A stretch of 64,000 bases of DNA from Pedobacter nanyangensis (GCF_003313505.1 NZ_QMHO01000002.1:315976-379975); one strand, 5' to 3'. Positions 42,915 through 52,287 are shown, numbered from the stretch's first letter. Numbers and translations are program-made. Notes: generated from the sequence alone by a model not told the origin.

Positions 42915-45290
42915 CTATTTCATGTAAACATAGGTAATACCATCTCCGCCTCTGTCCAAATGTTCATCTTCCATCCTATCTACCTGCTTATAGTGCTGTT
43001 TTAGATGAGTTCTGATCAGCTTGCGTAAAATACCATCACCTTTTCCGTGTATGATTTTGATGGATGGAAAACCTAACATAATGGCTTTGTCCATATAGTT
43101 TTCGAGTTCTTGCAAAGCTACTTCGCCTCGCATCCCGCGTAAATCAAGCTCGGCCCTAAAATTGCTTACGGCGTCGCTTAAACTATTGGTGAACGAAGTG
43201 CGCTGCACGAGCTTTTTCACTTGGCGGTTACTGATTTTTTGTACGCGGTTGCGTTTTACCACCGATCGTAAATCACCAAAAGCAACCACTAAGTTGTTCT
43301 TGTTGATTTCTAAAATCTGTCCAGTATTTTCGGTACCAAGCAATTGAATCCAATCTCCAACCTCAATCTCGGTGTCCTCAAATTCAATCACAGGCTTGGG
43401 TTCCTCTATTTTAATCTCGTTTTTAGCCAGGCCTTTCTGTAGATTTTGCCTGATTTCTTTTGTTGCCTCTTTATCCGCTTGTTTCTTCTTGATCTGTGCG
43501 ATGGTGTTTTCTACCAGCTTGTTGGCGTCTTTAATGATGTTCTGTGCCTGTACTTTAGCATCTTTAATGAGCGCTTTCTTGTTCTCTTCCAGAAAAGATT
43601 TTTGCCTCTCATTTTCAGACAGCAACTGATTTAGCCTATTTTGCTGGTTGGCTAGCTTTGCTTTGGTTTCATGCACTTGGCGTTTCTCTCGCTCCAGGTT
43701 TACCAACAAGCTATCAATGCTATTCTGGTTGGTGCCAATTTTCTGTCGGGCCAATTCCAATACTTCTTTCTGTAGGCCAATATTTTGTGCAATTTCAAAA
43801 GCGTATGAGCTACCAGGTTTGCCAATATCTAAAATATACAAGGGCTTCATTCGGCTGTTGTCAAACAACATCGAGGCATTTTCTAAACCTTCGGTATCGC
43901 CGGCAAAAAGCTTCAAGTTCGAATAGTGGGTGGTAATTACACCACGTACCTTTTTCTGGTTAAGTACTTCGAGTACGGCTTCGGCCATTGGACCACCAAA
44001 TTGCGGATCGGTTCCCGTTCCAAACTCATCAATCAATACCAAGGTTTTAGGATTAGCATGAGCCACGAAATAGCGCATCTTGTTCAAATGAGCACTATAG
44101 GTACTTAAATCAGATTCAATAGACTGGTCATCGCCAATGTCGGCAAAAATCTGGTTAAAGATTCCCATCTCACTATGTTCATCCACAGGCACCAGTAAGC
44201 CGGTTTGCAGCATCATCTGTAAAAGCCCAACCGTTTTCATACAAACCGATTTGCCCCCAGCATTGGGCCCTGAAACCAGCACGATACGCATGCCGTCGTT
44301 GATATGGATATTTAAAGGTACTACGCTCTTTTGTTCATTAGCAAAGGAAAGCAATAGCAAAGGATGCCGGGCATTAATCAGTTTGGTTTTAGCTTCCTTT
44401 ACCAATATGGGCATTTGTGCGCCTATTTTAATCGCAAATAATGCTTTAGCCCTTACAAAATCCAATTTGGTTAAAAACCCGTGGTACGATAATAAAATAG
44501 GGATATACGGCCTTAGCTCTGTAGTAGTGGCAATCAGGATACGGATAATTTCCCGCCGTTTATCAAACTCCAGGTCGCGTAGCTTATTGTTTAGGGTAAA
44601 AACTTCTTCGGGCTCCAAATAAACCGTTTGCCCGCTGGCAGATTCATCATGGATAAAACCTTTGATTTTACGCTTGTTTTCGGCCAAAATGGGGATACAC
44701 ATCCTGCCGTCTCTAATGGTTAAACTGCCATCGGCTACCCAATTGCTTGCCACAGCGTTTTTATAGATGGCATCCATCTTTTTGCGCACTTCCTGCTCTC
44801 CTTTGGCAATAGCCGTACTAATCTCCAGCAAGGCTGTAGAAGCGTTAGGTTTAATTTTGCCTTTGGCATCCAGCACGTTTTCTATTTTTCTTAAAATATC
44901 CCGTTCAATAGGAAGGTGCTCAAATAAAGCTTCTAAACTTGGGTAAACTTCTTTGCGCTCGTCAAAAAATCGGATGACAGCAAAAACCGTTTGCAACGAG
45001 GTATAGATTTTGAAAAGTTCCTCTTCTATGAGGTAACTACCTTCTACCTTAATTTTATCGGCCAGTACTTTAATGTCAAAAAAAGTACTGATTTGCAGGG
45101 GTTCCTGATTTTCCAGGATGCTTTTAAACTCTTTGGTTTGGCGCAAAAACTTATCTATTTGATCGTGCTTGGTCATTACCTGCATCTTATCCACCAAGTT
45201 TTGCCCCATGGTACTTAGGCAATAGTCACGAACCAATTGCCTTACTTCATTAAAACCTAACCTCTCTTCGCAATTATCAGGGTACAGCAT
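42915..45290 (-). CDS. mutS2: Endonuclease MutS2
   Basis: This is MutS2, a MutS relative without mismatch-binding domains that acts on recombination intermediates and, in some bacteria, on collided ribosomes. At 791 residues it has the usual length. Domains in order: lever/clamp helical core, ABC-type ATPase with Walker A GPNAGGKS (Lys347) and Walker B LVLIDEFGTGTDP, a long charged coiled coil (about 510-620), a beta-barrel KOW-like segment, and a C-terminal Smr nuclease domain with LDLRGMRGEVAL and IIHGKGDGILR. All key motifs are intact. The DUF4296 gene ends 1 base upstream. Confidence 0.95.
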   Translation of the reverse strand: MLYPDNCEERLGFNEVRQLVRDYCLSTMGQNLVDKMQVMTKHDQIDKFLRQTKEFKSILENQEPLQISTFFDIKVLADKIKVEGSYLIEEELFKIYTSLQTVFAVIRFFDERKEVYPSLEALFEHLPIERDILRKIENVLDAKGKIKPNASTALLEISTAIAKGEQEVRKKMDAIYKNAVASNWVADGSLTIRDGRMCIPILAENKRKIKGFIHDESASGQTVYLEPEEVFTLNNKLRDLEFDKRREIIRILIATTTELRPYIPILLSYHGFLTKLDFVRAKALFAIKIGAQMPILVKEAKTKLINARHPLLLLSFANEQKSVVPLNIHINDGMRIVLVSGPNAGGKSVCMKTVGLLQMMLQTGLLVPVDEHSEMGIFNQIFADIGDDQSIESDLSTYSAHLNKMRYFVAHANPKTLVLIDEFGTGTDPQFGGPMAEAVLEVLNQKKVRGVITTHYSNLKLFAGDTEGLENASMLFDNSRMKPLYILDIGKPGSSYAFEIAQNIGLQKEVLELARQKIGTNQNSIDSLLVNLEREKRQVHETKAKLANQQNRLNQLLSENERQKSFLEENKKALIKDAKVQAQNIIKDANKLVENTIAQIKKKQADKEATKEIRQNLQKGLAKNEIKIEEPKPVIEFEDTEIEVGDWIQLLGTENTGQILEINKNNLVVAFGDLRSVVKRNRVQKISNRQVKKLVQRTSFTNSLSDAVSNFRAELDLRGMRGEVALQELENYMDKAIMLGFPSIKIIHGKGDGILRKLIRTHLKQHYKQVDRMEDEHLDRGGDGITYVYMK

Positions 45291-45291
45291 A

Positions 45292-45684
45292 TCATTTTAC
45301 GGGTTGCGGCGCTGCTTGTTTGGCTGCTTCGGCGGCCGCCTGTTTTTCTTTTTTCTTGATTAAATCTTCTCTTGATTTGTTCAGCCTGGTACTAATTCTA
45401 TCGTACATTTTTGATAGCAAATCAGGGCGGCTATAATAGTAGGCCATACTTTTGGCGTGCATTGCCGAGTCTATGCCGTACTTTTTGAAAATACCTTTGT
45501 AGATTGGTGCTGATACTTTTTTAGCACTGTCTGGACTGGGTATTGTAGCCACATAGCCATCTACTACATGGATATCAAATAATATCTTTTCCATTTCTGC
45601 GGGCTGTACAATATCTTTTGGAATGCCGGGTTTACAGCCCAATGCCAGCGCTAAACAGAAAAGTAACAATAAAAATCTTGTCAT
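45292..45684 (-). CDS. DUF4296 domain lipoprotein
   Basis: This is a small Bacteroidota-specific lipoprotein (130 residues). The signal peptide ends in lipobox ALGC (Cys17). The following segment PAEMEKILFDIHVVDGYVA and the KYGIDSAMHAKSMAYYYSRPD block are the DUF4296 landmarks. The tail is rich in Lys, Ala and Gln. Its function is not known. It is placed directly before mutS2, a common arrangement I recall for the phylum. Confidence 0.85.
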   Translation of the reverse strand: MTRFLLLLFCLALALGCKPGIPKDIVQPAEMEKILFDIHVVDGYVATIPSPDSAKKVSAPIYKGIFKKYGIDSAMHAKSMAYYYSRPDLLSKMYDRISTRLNKSREDLIKKKEKQAAAEAAKQAAPQPVK

Positions 45685-45759
45685 TTGTTGATTAAAACTT
45701 CAGCTTTCTTAGCCAAATTAAAAAAGGGTTGTTAATTTTACCTCCAAAAATACTGATAA

Positions 45760-46452
45760 ATGAGCATTGCTGATAACTTATTGAAATATAAAAACGAAAT
45801 TGAAAGCCAAGGCGTAAAATTGGTAGCCGTTTCAAAGAACCATCCGGCTGAGGCCGTGTTGGAAGCTTATGAAGCTGGCCAACGTGTTTTTGGGGAAAAC
45901 TTGGTACAGGAAATGGTAGATAAGCAAGCACAACTGCCCGCAGATATTGAGTGGCATTTGATTGGCCATTTGCAAACCAATAAAGTAAAGTACATCGCTC
46001 CTTTTATAAAATTGATCGAATCGGTAGACAGCCTGAAACTACTGAAAGAAATAGATAAACAAGCTGCTAAACACCAGCGTGTTATTGATTGCCTGTTGCA
46101 GATTTACATTGCCGACGAAGAAAGTAAATTTGGTTTGGGCTTTGATGAAGCAATTGAGCTCTTGCGTTCAGATGAATTTGCGGCCCTGAAAAATGTACGC
46201 ATTATCGGTTTGATGGGCATTGCTACCAATATTGCTCAGGAAAAACAAATCAGCGCAGAATTTAACGAGCTGAAAGTACTTTTTGACGGCATAAAAGTGA
46301 GTTATTTTAGGCAAAGCGATTACTTCAAGGAAATTTCGATGGGAATGTCTTCTGATTATCAATTGGCTATTGAAGAAGGAAGTACCATGGTTAGAATAGG
46401 CAGTAACATTTTTGGGAAAAGAGTGATTAAACACTGGAAAAACAAGGAGTAG
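45760..46452 (+). CDS. YggS family pyridoxal phosphate homeostasis protein
   Basis: This is a single-domain TIM-barrel PLP-binding protein (COG0325/PLPBP family, 230 residues). PLP attaches to the Lys in VAVSKNHP near the N-terminus. The second landmarks WHLIGHLQTNKVK and GMSSDYQLAIEEGSTMVRIGSNIFG are intact. Family members keep free PLP and amino-acid pools balanced and have no confirmed catalytic activity. The divergent DUF4296 gene starts about 75 bases away, so both promoters lie in that gap. Confidence 0.94.
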   Translation: MSIADNLLKYKNEIESQGVKLVAVSKNHPAEAVLEAYEAGQRVFGENLVQEMVDKQAQLPADIEWHLIGHLQTNKVKYIAPFIKLIESVDSLKLLKEIDKQAAKHQRVIDCLLQIYIADEESKFGLGFDEAIELLRSDEFAALKNVRIIGLMGIATNIAQEKQISAEFNELKVLFDGIKVSYFRQSDYFKEISMGMSSDYQLAIEEGSTMVRIGSNIFGKRVIKHWKNKE

Positions 46453-46464
46453 CCAAGGTATTAA

Positions 46465-46515
46465 GAGATGCGAAGCAATCTCTCCAAGAAAGTTATTCTC
46501 TAACCTGCGAAAATT
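46465..46515 (+). repeat. Family B repeat fragment
   Basis: AGAGATGCGAAGCAATCTCT followed by TTATTCTCTAACCTGCG matches parts of the 4321-4395 copy (AAGCAATCTATC ... TTATTTCTCCTAACCCGC). It lies between the YggS and GNAT genes. Confidence 0.55.
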
Positions 46516-46562
46516 AAAAAATAGTCAACAATACCTAAAAACAACTAATTCCTGAATATAAA

Positions 46563-47033
46563 ATGAATATCAAACTGAGAAGAGCAACAGCCGAAGATTG
46601 CCCCAGATTATTAGAACTGATTATGGAACTGGCCGTTTACGAAAAGGCGCCGCATGAAGTAACGGTAACATTGGATGAATTTGTGGCGGCTGGCTTTGGT
46701 GAAAACCCGGTGTGGAAATCGTTTGTAGCGGTTGATGGTGAAAACATCGTTGGGCTTGCTTTGTTTTATGTACGATACTCAACTTGGAAGGGCTGTCGTT
46801 TATATCTGGAAGACTTTTTGGTCACCGAGAGCTACCGTGGAAAAGGCATCGGCAAGCTGTTGTTTGACCGTGTGGTACAGGAAGCCAAAGACGGCAGTTT
46901 TAATGGAATGAACTGGCAGGTGCTTGATTGGAATACACCGGCCATTAACTTTTATAATAAGTATGGTGCTGGATACGAAAGCGAGTGGTTAAATGCTTCC
47001 TTTTCCAAAGCGCAATTAAAAGCGCTAAATTAA
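46563..47033 (+). CDS. GNAT family N-acetyltransferase
   Basis: This single-domain GNAT enzyme (156 residues) resembles the diamine/spermidine acetyltransferase-like group. The acetyl-CoA pyrophosphate loop is VTESYRGKGIGKLLFDRVVQ near residue 90. The N-terminal IKLRRATAEDCPRLLELIMELA and the C-terminal WQVLDWNTPAINFYNKYGA are typical for the thialysine/diamine acetyltransferase branch. It is cytoplasmic. The next gene's chosen start lies 12 bases downstream. Substrate assignment as amine or thialysine is only by resemblance. Confidence 0.9.
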   Translation: MNIKLRRATAEDCPRLLELIMELAVYEKAPHEVTVTLDEFVAAGFGENPVWKSFVAVDGENIVGLALFYVRYSTWKGCRLYLEDFLVTESYRGKGIGKLLFDRVVQEAKDGSFNGMNWQVLDWNTPAINFYNKYGAGYESEWLNASFSKAQLKALN

Positions 47034-47044
47034 ATCTGATAGAT

Positions 47045-47854
47045 ATGAAAAAAATTATCTTGCCCCTATTTGCCATTAGTTTATTAATGGCTTGTAGAAA
47101 CGAAAACAAGGACAAAAAAGTAGCCCATGTGATTACCGCCGAAAATGATACCCTTACCTATCGCTATGACTCTGTAAAGGTGGTGAGTAATAATTTGGTA
47201 AAGCCTGGTGTAAATGCAGCAGCAGATACCGCAAATGCAGTGGTAAGATACCCTATTTTTGAAAACGATAGCTTAAACCATTATATCAAAAAACAGGTTT
47301 TTGATTATTTTGGGAAAGATGAGCACCCCACTGCTTACGAAGATGTCGCCAGTAGCTTTATCAGAGGCTATAATGAATTTTACACCGAAAACCCCGGAAC
47401 CGCTCAATGGTGGTATTTGCTAATCGACATTAAAGTACTCCGTCAGTTGCACAACTATGTTGCCTTAAAGTATATTCACGCTGATTATGCTGGCGGTGCT
47501 CATGGAAATACTTCCATTTCCTACATCAATTATAATCCCAAAACCAATCAGCCTATTGTACTGGATTCATTAATTCGGCCCGATAAAAAAGCCGAATTGT
47601 TGAAAGTTGCCGAAACTATATTTAGAAAGAATGAGAAAATAAGTGCTACCGAACCTTTGGACAAACGATACTTTTTCACCAACGGAAAATTTTCGTTGCC
47701 GGCGGCATTTTATGTAAGTGATAAAGGCCTGGTTTTTCTGTATAACCCTTATGAAATTAAAGCATACGCCGAAGGAACCACTGAATTGGTTATCCCCTTT
47801 GCCGCCCTTGGCGATATTGCCAAACCACAAACCATCTTAACTCCTATAGAATAA
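47045..47854 (+). CDS. DUF3298/RsiV-like lipoprotein
   Basis: This is a lipoprotein of about 269 residues from the chosen start, MKKIILPLFAISLLMACRN. The lipobox is LMAC (Cys17). The body holds a DUF4163-like then a DUF3298-like domain, the pair also found in the sensor part of Bacillus RsiV, with landmark KYIHADYAGGAHGNTSISYINYN. Known relatives bind lysozyme in RsiV, but there is no anti-sigma helix here, so a signalling role should not be assumed. An ATG 60 bases earlier would overlap the GNAT gene. Its stop codon touches the aspartate kinase start (TAAATG). Confidence 0.84.
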   Translation: MKKIILPLFAISLLMACRNENKDKKVAHVITAENDTLTYRYDSVKVVSNNLVKPGVNAAADTANAVVRYPIFENDSLNHYIKKQVFDYFGKDEHPTAYEDVASSFIRGYNEFYTENPGTAQWWYLLIDIKVLRQLHNYVALKYIHADYAGGAHGNTSISYINYNPKTNQPIVLDSLIRPDKKAELLKVAETIFRKNEKISATEPLDKRYFFTNGKFSLPAAFYVSDKGLVFLYNPYEIKAYAEGTTELVIPFAALGDIAKPQTILTPIE

Positions 47855-49120
47855 ATGCAGGTATATAAATTTGGTGGAGCATCCATCAAAAACATCGAAG
47901 GAATAAAAAACGTTACTCAAATCATACAATCGTACGGCACCAAGAACCTACTGGTGGTCGTATCGGCAATGGACAAAACTACGGATAGACTGCAAGAACT
48001 CGCTTTTGCACACATCAATGGTGAAAGCCACAAACATGAATTACTGGAGCACATCAAAGCGTTTCATTTTGATATCATTAACAAATTATTTGCGGATACC
48101 AAAAATCCGGTGTATAATGACGTGGCCAATACATTTGTAGAGATAGAGTGGCTTTTGGAAGAAGACGCCGAAGACAGCGCAGCGTATCTTTATGACCAGA
48201 TTGTTTCCATTGGCGAACTGGTTTCATCTAAAATTATTGCCGCTTACCTGAACCAGCAAGCCACTTTTACCATTTGGCAAGACGCCAGGAATTATATCCA
48301 AACCGATAATAACTATCGTGAGGCTAATGTACAATGGGATAAAACTATCCATGCCATACAAAAGCAGCTACCCAGTTATTTGGAACAGGGAATTGTTTTA
48401 ACGCAGGGTTTCATTGGTGCAACCAGCGAAAATTTCACCAGTACCTTAGGACGTGAAGGCTCCGATTATAGTGCAGCCATTTTTAGTGCGGCACTTGATG
48501 TGGAGAAAATGACCATTTGGAAAGATGTCCCGGGGGTGCTCAACGCCGATCCGAAATGGTTTGATGAAACGGAGAAAATCCCGCAACTCTCCTACCACGA
48601 TGCCATTGAGCTAACCTATTATGGCGCAACGGTAATTCACCCAAAAACCATCAAGCCTATTCAAAACAAGGGCATCCCTTTGTATGTGAGGTCCTTTATC
48701 CATCCTGATGAAATAGGAACAGAAATTAGTAGCGATGCCACCACGATCCCAATCCCTTCGTTTATATTTAAGGTTAATCAGGTATTGTTGTCCATTTCGC
48801 CAAAAGACTTTTCTTTTATAATTGAGGAAAACTTGAGCCATATTTTCGCTATCCTTCATAAAAATAAAGTGAAGGTAAACACCATGCTCAATTCGGCCAT
48901 TAGTTTTTCGGTAAGTGTTGATGAGGATGACCATAAAATAGAAAACCTGATTAAAGATTTATCGGAAGATTTTAAGGTAAAGTATAATAAAAACATGGAG
49001 CTGGTAACGATACGTTATTATAACCAGCAAACCATTGATAGGGTAACTACCGATAAAAAGGTTTGGCTAGAGGTAAAAAGCCGTAACACCTGTCAAATGG
49101 TAATGAAAAACAGCGATTAA
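47855..49120 (+). CDS. Aspartate kinase
   Basis: This enzyme phosphorylates L-aspartate in the first step of lysine, threonine and methionine synthesis. The N-terminal VYKFGGASIKN is the family motif (usually KFGGTSV; here Ala replaces Thr). The kinase core shows FTSTLGREGSDYSAAIFSAAL and WKDVPGVLNADP. The C-terminal ACT-like part (about 300-421) may bind a feedback inhibitor. There is no homoserine dehydrogenase domain, so it is monofunctional. Translation is likely coupled to the preceding lipoprotein through the TAAATG junction. Confidence 0.93.
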   Translation: MQVYKFGGASIKNIEGIKNVTQIIQSYGTKNLLVVVSAMDKTTDRLQELAFAHINGESHKHELLEHIKAFHFDIINKLFADTKNPVYNDVANTFVEIEWLLEEDAEDSAAYLYDQIVSIGELVSSKIIAAYLNQQATFTIWQDARNYIQTDNNYREANVQWDKTIHAIQKQLPSYLEQGIVLTQGFIGATSENFTSTLGREGSDYSAAIFSAALDVEKMTIWKDVPGVLNADPKWFDETEKIPQLSYHDAIELTYYGATVIHPKTIKPIQNKGIPLYVRSFIHPDEIGTEISSDATTIPIPSFIFKVNQVLLSISPKDFSFIIEENLSHIFAILHKNKVKVNTMLNSAISFSVSVDEDDHKIENLIKDLSEDFKVKYNKNMELVTIRYYNQQTIDRVTTDKKVWLEVKSRNTCQMVMKNSD

Positions 49121-49178
49121 TTGTGAGATGTTTGCGTACTTAGGCCACATCTAGCCACTAATTACTAATCCCTAATTA

Positions 49179-50357
49179 ATGAACAAAAACATCTTAGGAA
49201 CGGAAGTGCAAGATTACATCAGTAGGCATTTAAATGCCGATGTAAGTAAAATTGCCCTATCAAAATCTCCCTTTCCTGAGGTTGGTTCGGCAGAATTGGC
49301 CAATCAGATAGCGGCAAAAAAGAAAGCTGAAAAGAAACTGCCAACCTGGTTTAATGCCAACAAAGTTTATTATCCAAGTACTTTATCCATTGAACAAACT
49401 TCCTCTGAAGATACCGCATTATATAAAAGTAAATTGGCCAAAGGAAAGCTCCTAATTGACATTACCGCGGGTTTTGGCGTAGATAGTTTTTATTTCTCCC
49501 AAACAATGGACGAAGTTTACAGTTGCGAGATCAATACAGAATTATCTGCTATTTCAGCTCATAATGCAAAAATATTAGGCGCAACAACGGTCCAATGCCT
49601 AGCTACGGATGGTTTGGCCTATCTTTCAGAAAACGAAACAACATTTGACACCATTTATGTAGACCCTGCCAGAAGAAATTCCAGTGGAAAGGTATTTAAG
49701 CTTGCCGATTGTACGCCAAATGTAGTGTCGCATTTTCAGCTATTACTGACCAAGGCAAACAGGATCATCATTAAAACCTCTCCCTTATTAGACCTTCATG
49801 CTGGGCTAACTGAATTAAAACATGTTTCCGAAATCCATGTGGTGAGTGTTAAAAATGAATGTAAGGAACTTTTATGGGTAATTGATCGGGATTTTAAAGG
49901 AGACACAAAAATTGTTTGCGCTACCCTAAACTCGGAAGTCAAGAAAATCGCATTGCCATTGAACGACAACAACACCACCGATTTTGTAGAAAAATTGGCA
50001 AATACAGGCTATTTATACGAACCTGATGTTGCATTGATGAAAAGTGGCGCTTTTAATGCCATAGCTGAAGCTTTTGAGTTAAAAAAACTGGGAAAGCAAA
50101 GTCATTTATATTTTGCCGAAGATTTTAAAAAAGACTTTATCGGGAGGATTTTTAAGATTGAGCAAGTTTATACCCCCAATGAGCTTAAAAAGGAAAAGAA
50201 CCTGCAAGGCAACGTAGTGGTGAGAAATTTCCCGGAACGCGCTGAAAACTTGGTAAAAAAGCTTAACATAAAACCTAATCAAGATACCTTTTATCTCTTT
50301 AGCCAGGTAAAACAACAATATGCGGTGTTTAAGACTGTGATAAAGCAATACTATTGA
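49179..50357 (+). CDS. PG_1098-type class I SAM-dependent methyltransferase
   Basis: This cytoplasmic methyltransferase is of the Bacteroidota PG_1098 type (392 residues). The SAM-binding core has LIDITAGFGVDSFYFS as motif I, EINTELSAISAHNAKIL as motif II and IYVDPARRNSSGK as motif IV. An extra N-terminal helical domain and a C-terminal THUMP-like domain flank it, suggesting an RNA substrate. I know no confirmed target. It is preceded by aspartate kinase at 58 bases and is followed by a gap with a long inverted repeat. Confidence 0.88.
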   Translation: MNKNILGTEVQDYISRHLNADVSKIALSKSPFPEVGSAELANQIAAKKKAEKKLPTWFNANKVYYPSTLSIEQTSSEDTALYKSKLAKGKLLIDITAGFGVDSFYFSQTMDEVYSCEINTELSAISAHNAKILGATTVQCLATDGLAYLSENETTFDTIYVDPARRNSSGKVFKLADCTPNVVSHFQLLLTKANRIIIKTSPLLDLHAGLTELKHVSEIHVVSVKNECKELLWVIDRDFKGDTKIVCATLNSEVKKIALPLNDNNTTDFVEKLANTGYLYEPDVALMKSGAFNAIAEAFELKKLGKQSHLYFAEDFKKDFIGRIFKIEQVYTPNELKKEKNLQGNVVVRNFPERAENLVKKLNIKPNQDTFYLFSQVKQQYAVFKTVIKQYY

Positions 50358-50504
50358 GGTTGTGAATAATCACACGCTTAGCAGCGGATCGTCTAGTATT
50401 AGTATCAAAATATTCAACCAGCAAGTTTTTCTAAAGCATTTCTAAAGATTTTTGGGCCACGCTCGAAATAACGGCAACACCAAGCCTATACCGCTCATAA
50501 CACG

Positions 50505-50543
50505 TCATCTCTATTCCAAATAAAACATTTGGAATAGAGATGA
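50505..50543. repeat. Perfect 17-base inverted repeat between convergent genes
   Basis: TCATCTCTATTCCAAAT (50505-50521) and ATTTGGAATAGAGATGA (50527-50543) flank a 5-base loop. No T run follows on either side. It lies between two genes that converge, so it may act as a shared transcript end. Confidence 0.68.
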
Positions 50544-50610
50544 AAGTTTACCCTAAAAACAAGAGGAAAGCCCCTCATGTGCAGAGCCCTTCAACTGATA
50601 ATATAATTTC

Positions 50611-51339
50611 TTATTTGGTGTTCTTAGCATTATAATCATTAATCGCTAAGGCAATAGCCTCAGCTTCCTGAGGTTTAAAAGCCACCTTTTTAGCCATGGC
50701 AATCATTTTTGCAGCTAGGCCTTTTTTCTTTGTGACAGGTTCATTACCGTACCCACCCGCTTGGTATTTTTGAAAAACCTCAGGAGTATCTTCAAAGTAC
50801 TTTAGCAGATCTGCATCAAAAGCATCTTTAACCTTTGTATCTTGGTCTTTGGTAATTAATATCTTATATCCAGTTAACAATTCGTCCTGTTTCCCTTTTT
50901 TCCATTCTTTATACTCTTCCTCAGTGCCCCAAAAAGCAGATACGTCATCAGGATACGAATAAAACTGATGGGCATTCATTCTGCCCTTTGCCAAGCGAGG
51001 CAACATGTGGTCATTAGTGCCAAAGCTTTTCAATTGAAGTTTCTCCGTATTCACATAGTGTATCTTATCATATATGGTTTCGCCCACTTGATAAGTTTCA
51101 AGCTCATCAACCTTATATTTTTTCGATTTGGCATTAGGATTAACAGCCAGCTCGGCCGAATCTTTAAACAAGATGTAGCGTTGATTAAACCAAGGTTCAC
51201 TTTCAAATTTGCCGATTTGGCCATTGATTTTAGTACCGTCCTTTAAAACAGCATGCCCTTTTAAGAAGGTGATTTGAGCGTTAGACAATGTTGCAAACAA
51301 ACATAGATTGGCAACCAGGAGTAAAAATTTTTTATTCAT
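50611..51339 (-). CDS. Hypothetical exported protein
   Basis: I do not recognise this 242-residue protein. It has a clear Sec signal peptide (residues 1-21, ending SNAQ), so it is exported. After it comes a beta-rich region (KGHAVLKDGTKINGQIGKFE), a central region with several Tyr and Asp residues, and a Lys- and Ala-rich helical C-terminus. There are no cysteines after the signal peptide and no membrane helix. It sits between a convergent methyltransferase and the DUF2795 gene. The first part resembles a domain found in Bacteroidota proteins with internal KDGT repeats, but I would not name it. Confidence 0.72.
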   Translation of the reverse strand: MNKKFLLLVANLCLFATLSNAQITFLKGHAVLKDGTKINGQIGKFESEPWFNQRYILFKDSAELAVNPNAKSKKYKVDELETYQVGETIYDKIHYVNTEKLQLKSFGTNDHMLPRLAKGRMNAHQFYSYPDDVSAFWGTEEEYKEWKKGKQDELLTGYKILITKDQDTKVKDAFDADLLKYFEDTPEVFQKYQAGGYGNEPVTKKKGLAAKMIAMAKKVAFKPQEAEAIALAINDYNAKNTK

Positions 51340-51390
51340 TTACGTTAACTTTACGCAAACATAGGCAATTAACGCAAATAAATTTAGCAT

Positions 51391-51423
51391 TAAAAAACAA
51401 AAGTCCCGCATATGCAGGACTTT
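51391..51423 (-). terminator. Terminator of the DUF2795 gene
   Basis: AAAGTCC (51400-51406) pairs with GGACTTT (51417-51423), and the interior GCATATGC can also pair. On the minus strand TGTTTTTT follows. It lies 8 bases after the DUF2795 stop codon. Confidence 0.75.
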
Positions 51424-51431
51424 GTATTCTT

Positions 51432-51653
51432 TTAATATTCATCTTCATTAAAGAAGAAATCATCTTTGGTTGGATAATCCGGCCAAATCTCTTCGATGGT
51501 TTCGTAAGGTTCACCATCATCTTCCAAAGCTTGTAGATTTTCAATAACCTCTACCGGAGCTCCTGAGCGAATGGCATAATCAATTAATTCATCTTTAGTT
51601 GCTGGCCATGGGGCGTCTTCCAAGTGCGATGCTAATTCTAAGGTCCAATACAT
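51432..51653 (-). CDS. DUF2795 domain protein
   Basis: This 73-residue acidic protein has landmarks YWTLELASHLEDAPWPATKDEL and YAIRSGAPVEVIENLQAL, the DUF2795 helical core, followed by an acidic tail (FFFNEDEY). Its function is unknown; such small proteins are widespread in Bacteroidota. There is no signal peptide or membrane helix. It lies 82 bases after the adenosyltransferase gene on the same strand and has its own terminator. Confidence 0.88.
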   Translation of the reverse strand: MYWTLELASHLEDAPWPATKDELIDYAIRSGAPVEVIENLQALEDDGEPYETIEEIWPDYPTKDDFFFNEDEY

Positions 51654-51735
51654 ATCGTTAATAAATTATTAATTCGTCAAATTCTATTTTCGCAAAACAT
51701 GTGAAAAAAAATGAGCTAAGCAAATATTTTTTCTA

Positions 51736-52287
51736 TTATTTTACTCTAGGCAGCCAAATGTTTTCCACAGCCTTTGCATCATAGCCTAATTTACGCCCTA
51801 AAATGAACAAATAATCGCTCAATCTGTTCAAATACACTGTAACTTTACTGTCAACAAAACTGCTTTCAGAAAGTGCCACCGTTAGCCTTTCCGCTCTCCT
51901 ACATACGCATCTGGCTATGTGACAATAAGATACCGTGGTGTTTCCGCCAGGTAAAATAAAATGCTTCAATTCGGGTAAAACCTCGTTCATTTGGTCTATT
52001 TCGGTTTCCAATAAGGCAATATCCTCTTCAAGCAAATCGGGGATTTTCATTTTTGATTTTTCAGGGTCTGCCGCCAAGGAAGCCCCAACGGTAAATAGCC
52101 TGTCCTGTATTTCCTTTAAAACAGATTGATGGTGTGGGTCAATTTCCTGGCAACCGATCAATCCGATGTAGGAATTAAGTTCATCAACAGTACCGTAGCT
52201 TTCTATCCGAATATGGTGTTTGGCTACCCGGGTGCCTCCTATCAGGGAAGTAATACCTTTATCGCCTGTTTTGGTGTATATTTTCAT
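51736..52287 (-). CDS. PduO-type cob(I)yrinic acid a,c-diamide adenosyltransferase
   Basis: This enzyme adds the adenosyl group to corrinoid in the cytoplasm, making coenzyme B12. At 183 residues it is a single PduO-type domain. The ATP-binding N-terminal stretch KIYTKTGDKGITSLIGGTRV and the landmark RIESYGTVDELNSYIGL are intact. The conserved arginines of CHIARCVCRRAERLTVAL are at about residue 125. No other cobalamin synthesis gene is in the window; it probably serves a salvage or B12-dependent enzyme elsewhere. Confidence 0.94.
   Translation of the reverse strand: MKIYTKTGDKGITSLIGGTRVAKHHIRIESYGTVDELNSYIGLIGCQEIDPHHQSVLKEIQDRLFTVGASLAADPEKSKMKIPDLLEEDIALLETEIDQMNEVLPELKHFILPGGNTTVSYCHIARCVCRRAERLTVALSESSFVDSKVTVYLNRLSDYLFILGRKLGYDAKAVENIWLPRVK

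Noticed and set aside
47855..49120. Bifunctional aspartate kinase-homoserine dehydrogenase
   Set aside because: The protein ends after the ACT-like region at 421 residues, with no dehydrogenase domain.
51332..51544. A 70-codon minus-strand open frame spanning the terminator
   Set aside because: It overlaps the DUF2795 gene in another frame and runs through its terminator; it has no family resemblance.
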